Below, in pieces: positions 1 to 5,153 of a DNA stretch of 5,153 nt. The stretch lies in contig DATGIQ010000273.1 of the NCBI GenBank assembly GCA_035295665.1, forward strand, positions 1-5,153. Reading direction: 5' to 3'. The translations under genes and the position numbers were made by a program. Position 1 is the first letter of the stretch. Each line of letters opens with the position of its first letter. The DNA comes from DATGIQ01 sp035295665 (GTDB lineage: Bacteria; Planctomycetota; Planctomycetia; Gemmatales; Gemmataceae). Under the pieces are notes generated by a model. The model was not told where the DNA came from and made no database searches. It was given only the letters and a program-made list of their open reading frames with translations.

Positions 1-122
1 GAGGTCGCGGGTCGGCCTGTCCACACTCGGCAAGCGGCGGCCAGCACCAGGCCAAGGCGCAGCAAACGGCCCCACCAAGACGGTGTGGGCTGGTCGTCGG
101 GATGGCGGTTTACTTCAACCAT
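1..122 (-). CDS. Start of an unidentified gene after actF (3' end outside window)
   Basis: A minus-strand frame opens at ATG 122, overlaps the last eight bases of actF (ATGGTTGA) and stays open to the left edge, giving 40 complete codons. A TGA lies two codons upstream in the same frame, so this ATG is the first possible start. The peptide begins MVEVNRHPDDQPTPSWWGRL, followed by a hydrophobic stretch (LRLGLVLAAAC, residues 21-31), then RVWTGRPAT. That layout suggests a membrane anchor or signal sequence, though the hydrophobic run is short; the AAAC before residue 31 resembles a poor lipobox lacking the usual Leu. In many ACIII operons the next genes encode a SCO-type copper protein or cytochrome c oxidase subunits. 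That makes such a product plausible by context only; the fragment has no diagnostic motif. The overlap and same-strand position support a real gene. Confidence 0.5.
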   Translation of the reverse strand, partial: MVEVNRHPDDQPTPSWWGRLLRLGLVLAAACRVWTGRPAT

Positions 123-1338
123 GGCTCATCGCGGCCTCCTGCTCTGCCTCCGCGAGGTCTTCCCAGCGGAGACGGAGCGCATGCGTCCGATTTTCGTCGT
201 GCATCGGCAGCAACGGGTACCTCTGCAGCTGCCACAGGTAATAGCCAAACCAGATCCCGCCGAGACCGACGGGCATGAGGAAATCCATCCAGTGCTCGGC
301 CAAGTTCTCCGTGAAAAAGGCCGGCAGGATCTGCCAATCGAGGAACACCAGGTGCATGAACAGCAGTGTGCCGGCCACATAAGCCAGCAAGACAGCATTG
401 CCCTTGAGCGCGCGGAGCAGCAGCAGGAAAAACGGCACGGCAAAGTGGAGAAGGAACAGGCCCCAGGCGACCCACTGCCAGCCGCCGCGCGAACGGTCCA
501 GGTACCAGATCACCTCGTGGGGAAGGTTCGCGATCCAGATGAGCATGAACTGGAAGAAAACCATGTAGGCCCAGATGATCAAGACGGCCAGCAGGAGGTT
601 CCCTAAATCGGTTAGCGCCTTGACCGAGGTGGCGGATCCCAGCGCCGGCCGCGGGGCCATCCAGGCCAGCATCGCCAGCACGAGTCCCATCCCCGTCAGA
701 ATTTGTCCCGTTGCCATCAGTGGGCCGAAAATGCTCGACTTGAAGGTCGTCTGTAGCGACATGATCCAGTCCACGGCCGCGAAGTGAATGCAGATGCCGT
801 ACGCCACCAACCCTGGGCCGCTCAGGTTCTCCAGCCGCCGCGCATACCGAAGCTCACCGGATTGCTCTTGTTTCCGCGACCAGGAATTGAGGAAATACGC
901 CAGGCCGAGCCAAACAGCAAAGAACAGAACCGCCCGTCCCCACCAAAACGGGACATTCAGGTAGACCTGCTTCCATTGTAGATTAGGGTCCGCAGCCACT
1001 TCCGCCGGCCGGGCCCAGGCGAACAGGTAACTCAGGCCGCAACCAACCGGGATCAGAAGCAGAGCCAAGAGCGGCAGGGTCCGTGTGCCGGCTTCGAGAA
1101 AGCGCCGGATCAGAAAGCCCCAGGCCCCGCCCGTCAGATAGTAGATCATCAGGATCACCAGGCAACCCAGGCCGATTCCCTGGTAGAAGAGGTACGCAGC
1201 CAGGTAGGAACGGAAGAATTGAGCCGGGTCGAAGAATGCACCGACAATGCAGACAATCAGAGCGATGGCGCCGCCGCTCAGGCACCAAGTCCTTACCCGG
1301 TTCGGCTCGAACCGATCGTCCATAGCGCGTGTGCTCAT
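115..1338 (-). CDS. actF: ActF, second NrfD-like membrane subunit of Alternative Complex III
   Basis: This 407-residue membrane protein is the ActC-like partner that in characterised complexes lacks a quinol site and is thought to provide a second proton route or structural scaffold. About ten membrane segments are visible, near residues 22-36, 42-68, 88-108, 129-150, 175-196, 205-227, 245-269, 287-308, 314-333 and 351-370. Family signatures include AAVDWIMSLQTTFKSSIFG (187-205), DLGNLLLAVLIIWAYMVFFQ (244-263) and LIWIANLPHE (266-275). I chose ATG 1338 because it forms an ATGA overlap with the actE stop and has a strong Shine-Dalgarno sequence; a second Met six codons in (ATG 1323) is a less likely alternative. 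The short C-terminal tail after residue 372 is hydrophilic and acidic. The TGA stop at 117-115 lies within the start region of the next reading frame. Gene order and length fit an intact actF. Confidence 0.94.
   Translation of the reverse strand: MSTRAMDDRFEPNRVRTWCLSGGAIALIVCIVGAFFDPAQFFRSYLAAYLFYQGIGLGCLVILMIYYLTGGAWGFLIRRFLEAGTRTLPLLALLLIPVGCGLSYLFAWARPAEVAADPNLQWKQVYLNVPFWWGRAVLFFAVWLGLAYFLNSWSRKQEQSGELRYARRLENLSGPGLVAYGICIHFAAVDWIMSLQTTFKSSIFGPLMATGQILTGMGLVLAMLAWMAPRPALGSATSVKALTDLGNLLLAVLIIWAYMVFFQFMLIWIANLPHEVIWYLDRSRGGWQWVAWGLFLLHFAVPFFLLLLRALKGNAVLLAYVAGTLLFMHLVFLDWQILPAFFTENLAEHWMDFLMPVGLGGIWFGYYLWQLQRYPLLPMHDENRTHALRLRWEDLAEAEQEAAMSHG
135..140 (-). promoter_or_regulatory. Possible Shine-Dalgarno sequence of the gene after actF
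   Basis: The minus strand reads AGGAGG inside the end of actF, twelve bases before the ATG at 122. The spacing is longer than ideal. It sits better before an ATG at 129, but that codon is in the actF frame and reaches the actF stop after four residues. Confidence 0.4.
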
Positions 1339-2042
1339 GGGCGCTGCTCCTCCCGGGGTTGGGATCCGCGCGCGTGGTTCCACTCGCGCCGCATCTCGTC
1401 TGTCAGCTGGCTGGCGGGGAAGTGCTGGCTGAGTTGCAACGCCCGGATATAGGCAGCAATGGCCCACCGATCACGTGGTGGCACCTGCTCGCTGTAGGAA
1501 GGCATCGAGCCGTATCCATGCGTCATCACCTCAAAAAAATGGCCGACCGGGACCTGGCGAAGGCGTTCGATGTGATACGACGGCGGCGCCGTGTAACCGC
1601 GCTCCACAATTTTCCCCCGGCCGGTGCCGAGTGGATCGTGGCAGACCGCACAATAAATCAGGAAGCGGTTTTGGCCATGTTGCAGGACGTTCCGTGTAAC
1701 AGGGAAGGGGAAGACCCGGACGGTATTGGCCTGCTCGGCAAGAGCAACTGCCGTCGCGCTCAGGCCACTCAAATCGGCCGCGCCAAGGACGGCCGGGGCA
1801 AATGTCCAGTCGCGACTCTCCGGAGTGTTTTTGCCCGTGAAGAGAGGCCAATCGATCCGCAGATGACCGCGTGGCACCGTCCCAGGGACGAGCGGCCGGG
1901 CCGATTGGCCATCGGCGAAGAATGACGTAGACTCCAGGGGCTTGTAGCTCGGTTGCTTCGCCATCTTCTGTTGGCAGCCGATCAACACGGCGAGGGCAAA
2001 GCACGGCAGGAGTCGCAAGGCGAATCGACGTTGGCTTTTCAT
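1335..2042 (-). CDS. actE: ActE, mono-heme cytochrome c lipoprotein of Alternative Complex III
   Basis: This 235-residue exported c-type cytochrome is expected to sit on the periplasmic face and pass electrons toward the terminal oxidase. The N-terminus has Lys/Arg residues (MKSQRR), a hydrophobic core and a lipobox, LIGC, with Cys23 as the predicted lipidated residue. A long linker carries RGHLRIDWPLFTGKN (58-72), a segment typical of ActE. The cytochrome domain has one heme-attachment motif, CAVCH (131-135, His135 as proximal ligand), followed by DPLGTGRG. Met180 in GYGSMPSY is the likely distal ligand, and the domain ends with a class I-like helix, DRWAIAAYIRALQ (191-203). Only one CxxCH is present, as in other ActE proteins. 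The start has a strong Shine-Dalgarno sequence nine bases upstream. The TGA stop overlaps the actF start as ATGA. The C-terminal tail (residues 216-235) is polar and of unclear role. Confidence 0.95.
   Translation of the reverse strand: MKSQRRFALRLLPCFALAVLIGCQQKMAKQPSYKPLESTSFFADGQSARPLVPGTVPRGHLRIDWPLFTGKNTPESRDWTFAPAVLGAADLSGLSATAVALAEQANTVRVFPFPVTRNVLQHGQNRFLIYCAVCHDPLGTGRGKIVERGYTAPPSYHIERLRQVPVGHFFEVMTHGYGSMPSYSEQVPPRDRWAIAAYIRALQLSQHFPASQLTDEMRREWNHARGSQPREEQRP
1347..1354 (-). promoter_or_regulatory. Shine-Dalgarno sequence of actF
   Basis: The minus strand reads GGGAGGAG, eight bases before ATG 1338. It decides the actF start: the open frame extends to an ATG at 1467, but that would overlap actE by over 130 bases with a hydrophilic, non-family N-terminus. 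Confidence 0.8.
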
Positions 2043-2093
2043 TCCGCCCCACTCCTTTCCTGCCCGTTTCCCAGGGGAACGCGCTGCACACCG
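2043..2093 (-). other. actD-actE intergenic spacer
   Basis: These 51 bases are the only non-coding gap between genes in the window. They hold the actE ribosome binding site and a poor imperfect inverted repeat with almost no loop (2065-2081), which I do not interpret. No convincing promoter or terminator is visible. Confidence 0.6.
2052..2058 (-). promoter_or_regulatory. Shine-Dalgarno sequence of actE
   Basis: The minus strand reads AAAGGAG, nine bases upstream of the ATG at 2042. It fixes the actE start immediately before a basic, hydrophobic lipoprotein signal peptide and lets actE be translated without coupling to actD. Confidence 0.75.
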
Positions 2094-2630
2094 TCATTGC
2101 GGCACGGCAACGATATCGACGGGGTGCAGTTCCTCCAGGAACTGGCGCGTCGTCTCCAAGGCGAAGCGCGGATCCGTGGTCTCGATACACAGGAAGAACC
2201 GATCCTGGGTCGCGCGCGCAAAACCCGGTACGTTGAAGACTGGTCGATAGAGCTTGGGTAGACCATTGAGGAACAGCATTCCGAACAACGCCGCAAAGGA
2301 AGCAACCAACACCATGACTTCGAACGTGATCGGGATAAAGACTGGCCAGCTGTTCGGCGGCCGGCCGCCCACATCGAACGGATAGTCTACGGCCATACTC
2401 CAGTACTGCATGAAGAACCCAACGCCGGCTCCGACCAGCCCCGCCACCAGAACCACGAAGGGAACGCGCGAGCGCCGCATTCCCAAAGCTTCCGCCAGTC
2501 CCTCGACAGCGTAGGGGGTGTACGCTTCCACATGGCGGTAGCCCCGTTCCTGGGCTCGCCGCGTTGCCACCAGGATCTCCTCCGGCGTCGTGAACTCGGC
2601 CATCAGACCATGAAGGGGAGTGTTCGGCAT
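2094..2630 (-). CDS. actD: ActD, two-helix membrane subunit of Alternative Complex III (DUF3341-type)
   Basis: This 178-residue protein matches the ActD pattern: a small soluble N-terminal domain (residues 10-55, with TPEEILVATRRAQERGY near the start), a helical hairpin of two membrane segments (about 57-77 and 97-121), and a soluble C-terminal tail ending in an alpha/beta-like segment (RFFLCIETTDPRF, 144-156). Between the helices lies the family-typical stretch DYPFDVGGRPPNSWPVFIPI (82-101). ActD has no cofactor; in known ACIII structures it packs beside the ActC/ActF membrane core and is regarded as structural. No cofactor-binding motif is seen here. The start overlaps the actC stop by one base, so translation is probably coupled. 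The gene ends in TGA at 2096-2094, followed by the only true gap of the operon. Position between actC and actE is the canonical order, which strengthens the call. Confidence 0.94.
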   Translation of the reverse strand: MPNTPLHGLMAEFTTPEEILVATRRAQERGYRHVEAYTPYAVEGLAEALGMRRSRVPFVVLVAGLVGAGVGFFMQYWSMAVDYPFDVGGRPPNSWPVFIPITFEVMVLVASFAALFGMLFLNGLPKLYRPVFNVPGFARATQDRFFLCIETTDPRFALETTRQFLEELHPVDIVAVPQ

Positions 2631-4045
2631 CAGCGTCCCTCCTCATGCCCGTGGGAGCCCGGCAGCAAGCCGCGCATTTCGGACATCGAAATCATCGGCA
2701 TGAAGCGAAGAAACAGCAGGAACATGGCAATGAACACGCCGAACGATCCAAAATAGGTCAGGTAGTCCCAAATCGTCGGTAAAAACATGCCCCACGATGA
2801 GGGCAAATAGTCTCGATGCAGGCTCGTGGTAATGATCATGTACCGCTCCAGCCACATGCCGGTCAGCACGATGAACGAGACCACAAAGAGTAGCCACGAC
2901 TTGCGCCGCAGCGACGGCACCCAGAGGATTTGGGGTGCAATGGTGTTGCAGAACAGCACGCTCCACGAGACAGCTGCATACTGCCCCCAGCCGACAATCC
3001 GGTTCCAGTAGACGTAGTGGTCATAGGGTTCGCCCCCATACCAGGAAACGAACTGCTCGCTCAGGTAGCCGTACGACGTCAGCAAACTGGTCGCCAGCAT
3101 GAACCGGCCCATCACCTCCAGATGGTTGTCGGTGATCAGATTGCTCAATCCGTAGCTCGCGCGCAAAAGGATGCACAGGATCAACACCATCGCGAAGCCG
3201 GAGAAGATGGCACCGGCGACGAAGTAGGGAGGGAAGACGGTTTCGTGCCAACCAGGGACGTTCGTGATGGCAAAATCCGAGCTGACGACCGAATGGACCG
3301 AGACGACGAGCGGGGTCGCCAAACCGCCGAGCAACAGATACGCCATATCGAAGCGCTTCCAGTGGCGCGCGGAGCCGCACCAGCCGAAGCACAAGCTCCC
3401 GTAAAAGATCTGTCCCCAGCGACTCTGGGCCCGGTCGCGCAGCGTCGCCAGATCGGGAATCATCCCCATGTACCAAAACAGCAGCGACACGGTGAAATAG
3501 GTGCTGACGGCGAATACGTCCCAGATTAGTGCGCTGCGAAACTGGGGCCACAGGGCCATCGTGTTCGGGTAGGGAAGGAGGAAATAGAAGAACCACGGCC
3601 GGCCGAGGTGCAAGAGTGGGAACAGCCCGGCACACATCACTGCGAAAATGGTCATGGCTTCGGCGATGCGGTTGATCGACGTTCGCCATTTTTGATGCAA
3701 GAGCAACAGAATGGCCGAGATCAACGTGCCGGCGTGACCAATTCCGATCCACCAGACGAAATTGGTGATCGCAAAGCCCCAGGCAACCGGGATGTCAATA
3801 CCCCAGATGCCCACCCCCTCGACGAGCAGATAGACAACGACGCAGGTGAACAAAAGGAGCAGTGCACTCCCCACGCCAAACACGGCCAGCCAGCCGAGCG
3901 AAGGAGGGCTCAGGACGATGGAGCTGATCTGCGCGGTAATCGAGGCGAAGGTTTGGCCGGGCGTAACATACTTCGAGGGCTCGGGCAGCGGCGGCCCCGG
4001 CGGGGCTTCGACAGGCGTCGGCAACTCGGGCGCTTGGATCGACAT
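2630..4045 (-). CDS. actC: ActC, NrfD/PsrC-like quinol-oxidising membrane subunit of Alternative Complex III
   Basis: This 471-residue integral membrane protein belongs to the NrfD/PolysulfideC family and is the subunit expected to bind and oxidise menaquinol or another quinol. About ten hydrophobic helices can be seen, roughly at residues 51-76, 88-115, 131-158, 173-195, 234-254, 270-293, 314-333, 352-375, 382-402 and 426-447. A Pro-rich cytoplasmic-type N-terminus (residues 6-23) precedes the family-typical YVTPGQTFASIT. Other family signatures are GSARHW (224-229), SVHSVVSSDFAI (249-260) and PGWHETVFPPYFVAGAIFSG (264-283). His146, Asp176, Asp257 and Arg401 are candidates for the quinol site and proton path; I infer this by analogy with characterised ActC. 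The start at ATG 4045 lies one base after the actB stop, with GGAG at 4056-4053 seven bases upstream. The TGA stop shares its A with the actD start (TGATG). Length and signatures match an intact gene. Confidence 0.96.
   Translation of the reverse strand: MSIQAPELPTPVEAPPGPPLPEPSKYVTPGQTFASITAQISSIVLSPPSLGWLAVFGVGSALLLLFTCVVVYLLVEGVGIWGIDIPVAWGFAITNFVWWIGIGHAGTLISAILLLLHQKWRTSINRIAEAMTIFAVMCAGLFPLLHLGRPWFFYFLLPYPNTMALWPQFRSALIWDVFAVSTYFTVSLLFWYMGMIPDLATLRDRAQSRWGQIFYGSLCFGWCGSARHWKRFDMAYLLLGGLATPLVVSVHSVVSSDFAITNVPGWHETVFPPYFVAGAIFSGFAMVLILCILLRASYGLSNLITDNHLEVMGRFMLATSLLTSYGYLSEQFVSWYGGEPYDHYVYWNRIVGWGQYAAVSWSVLFCNTIAPQILWVPSLRRKSWLLFVVSFIVLTGMWLERYMIITTSLHRDYLPSSWGMFLPTIWDYLTYFGSFGVFIAMFLLFLRFMPMISMSEMRGLLPGSHGHEEGR
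2637..2644 (-). promoter_or_regulatory. Shine-Dalgarno sequence of actD
   Basis: On the minus strand this reads GAGGAGGG, six bases before the actD ATG, and lies inside the last codons of actC. It supports ATG 2630 as the actD start over the later in-frame Met at residue 10. Confidence 0.75.
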
Positions 4046-4046
4046 G

Positions 4047-5153
4047 CTAGCGCTCCGCGTTGAGGAGTTCGGGGTTCGGGTTATGCAGGGCGGCCAAGTA
4101 CGTTGTTCGTGGCTCCGTGTTCAGATCCGCCAAGAGGGCGTAGTGCAAGGGCGAATCCTTCCACTGTTTGACTTTGCTCGGGGCATGCGTTGTCGGATTT
4201 ACGCCGTTGATGTCGCCGAAAAGAATGGCGTCCGCCGGGCAGGCAGCTTGGCAAGCTGTTAAGATTTCGCCATCCATGATTGCCCTGTCCTCCCGCTCAG
4301 CGTTAATTTCGGCGTGGCGGATGCGCTGGACGCAATAGCTGCATTTCTCCATGACGCCGCGGGAGCGAACGGTGACATCGGGGTTGTACTGAAGGCGCGT
4401 GGAAGGCGTGGTGTAGTCGGCATAGAGCAGGAAATTAAAACGGCGTACCTTGTACGGACAGTTGTTGGAGCAAAAGCGCGTGCCGACACAGCGCTGGTAA
4501 AGCATTTCGTTGAGGCCATCCTTGCTGTGCACCGTGGCTTCAACTGGGCAGACGTATTCGCACGGGGCATTTTCGCAGTGCATGCACGGAACGGGCTGGA
4601 AATTGAACTCCGTCGGCATGTCCACCGGCTCCGAGCCGCTGGCATGGTAAAGATCGACGCGCAGCCAATGCATCTCGCGGCCACGACTAACCTGGTCCTT
4701 GCCGACGACAGGGATGTTGTTTTCCGCCTGGCAAGCGACTACGCAAGCCTTGCAACCGATGCAGGCCGTCAAATCGATCACCATTCCCCACTTGTGCTCC
4801 GCCGTCGCGGACGGGGACGGCGGATAGAGCGTCAGCGGCTTCCGTGCCCGCCGCGTTTCTTCCTTCTCCAGTTCCTTCTCCCGCTCGCCGGCAAAGCGCG
4901 GCTCGCGGCGGTACTCCTCCAGTGTGGCGGAGCGAACCACCTCGCGATTCTCCATGAGCTGGTGCTCCTGCGTGGACGCCAGCACATGCTCCTTTCCGGT
5001 AGGGCGAACGCCCAGACCGTGGGCAAACCAGGGAGCATCGGAACGGCGCAGGGCATAGGCATTGAACCCGACCGGGTTGCCGGGACTGCCGCCGACGCGA
5101 CCTGCGAATTGCCTGCCGTAGCCGAGCTGGACCGTGATGGAATCAGCCACATG
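4047..5153 (-). CDS. actB: ActB, iron-sulfur subunit of Alternative Complex III (C-terminal part, 5' end outside window)
   Basis: This is the electron-transfer subunit that, in the ACIII family, carries electrons from the quinol site to the c-type hemes on the periplasmic side. The frame is open through the right edge (the last complete codon there is His), so the GTG at 5150 is an internal Val and not the start. Numbering from that Val, residues 1-50 look like the end of the molybdopterin-oxidoreductase-like domain (LGYGR, then GFNAYALR). Residues 67-105 are a charged, Glu/Arg-rich linker. A ferredoxin-like domain follows, with Cys130/133/136/140, Cys189/192/197/201, Cys221/227/231 and Cys270/273/300/304. 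These 15 cysteines fit three [4Fe-4S] clusters plus one [3Fe-4S], as known for ActB. The ActB molybdopterin-like domain is known to lack the cofactor; that cannot be judged from this fragment. The gene ends in TAG one base before actC. A stand-alone DmsB/PsrB-type protein is unlikely because of the fused N-terminal remnant and the neighbours. Confidence 0.95.
   Translation of the reverse strand, partial: HVADSITVQLGYGRQFAGRVGGSPGNPVGFNAYALRRSDAPWFAHGLGVRPTGKEHVLASTQEHQLMENREVVRSATLEEYRREPRFAGEREKELEKEETRRARKPLTLYPPSPSATAEHKWGMVIDLTACIGCKACVVACQAENNIPVVGKDQVSRGREMHWLRVDLYHASGSEPVDMPTEFNFQPVPCMHCENAPCEYVCPVEATVHSKDGLNEMLYQRCVGTRFCSNNCPYKVRRFNFLLYADYTTPSTRLQYNPDVTVRSRGVMEKCSYCVQRIRHAEINAEREDRAIMDGEILTACQAACPADAILFGDINGVNPTTHAPSKVKQWKDSPLHYALLADLNTEPRTTYLAALHNPNPELLNAER

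Noticed and set aside
85..606. A 173-codon plus-strand frame opposite actF
   Set aside because: It is the charged reverse image of membrane helices in actF, with no domain and no supporting neighbours.
1339..1467. A 43-residue N-terminal extension of ActF from ATG 1467
   Set aside because: It would lie wholly inside actE, is hydrophilic and unlike the family, whereas ATG 1338 has a strong Shine-Dalgarno sequence and an ATGA overlap with the actE stop.
1329..1925. A 198-codon plus-strand frame opposite actE
   Set aside because: It is antisense to a clear cytochrome gene, its product has shadow-like composition and no recognisable domain, and nothing suggests a plus-strand operon.
2065..2081. 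Imperfect inverted repeat in the actD-actE spacer as a terminator or regulatory hairpin
   Set aside because: The arms carry a mismatch and leave almost no loop, there is no following U-run, and the operon continues downstream.
1531..2646. A 371-codon minus-strand frame overlapping actD and actE
   Set aside because: It runs in a different frame over two well-supported genes, and its product is Arg/Gly/Pro-rich with no membrane, heme or other recognisable motif. Long spurious frames are expected in GC-rich coding DNA.
2930..3529. A 199-codon plus-strand frame opposite actC
   Set aside because: It is antisense to membrane-helix codons, and its Gln/Arg/Asp/His-rich content is the usual reverse image of hydrophobic codons.
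5148..5150. GTG at the right edge as a true start of a separate iron-sulfur protein
   Set aside because: The frame continues upstream to the window end, and the residues just after it match the end of the ActB molybdopterin-like domain, so it is an internal Val.

Overview
The window is one stretch of a minus-strand operon for Alternative Complex III (ACIII, the Act complex), a quinol:electron-acceptor oxidoreductase that replaces the cytochrome bc1 complex in many bacteria. In transcription order (right to left) it holds the C-terminal part of actB (iron-sulfur subunit, 5153-4047, cut by the window edge), actC (NrfD/PsrC-like quinol-site membrane subunit, 4045-2630), actD (two-helix DUF3341-type subunit, 2630-2094), actE (mono-heme cytochrome c lipoprotein, 2042-1335) and actF (second NrfD-like membrane subunit, 1338-115). 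The first 40 codons of a further, unidentified gene (122-1) follow and are cut by the left edge. No plus-strand gene is supported, and I see no RNA gene, mobile element, CRISPR array or terminator.

The genes are packed very tightly: TAG-C-ATG between actB and actC, TGATG between actC and actD, a 51-base gap before actE, ATGA between actE and actF, and an 8-base overlap between actF and the next reading frame. This implies one transcript and probably translational coupling. The only real intergenic space precedes actE, which carries its own strong Shine-Dalgarno sequence. No promoter is visible; it presumably lies upstream of actA/actB, beyond the right edge.

In the established model of the complex, ActC oxidises quinol in the membrane. 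Electrons pass to the iron-sulfur clusters of ActB on the periplasmic side and on to the c-type hemes (ActE here, and a multiheme ActA expected upstream), then to a terminal oxidase. ActF is a structural relative of ActC that lacks a quinol site and may form a second proton path. ActD packs against the membrane core.

The DNA is GC-rich (roughly 60% by eye). A Gram-negative-type cell is suggested by a lipoprotein cytochrome and a periplasmic iron-sulfur subunit. ACIII operons of this gene order occur in Planctomycetes, Acidobacteria, Bacteroidetes, Gemmatimonadetes, Verrucomicrobia and some Deltaproteobacteria. The protein wording feels planctomycete-like, but this is an impression that only a homology search could settle. 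This is a known system, complete from actC to actF; I find no evidence for a previously undescribed system. The main open item is the identity of the gene that begins at position 122.
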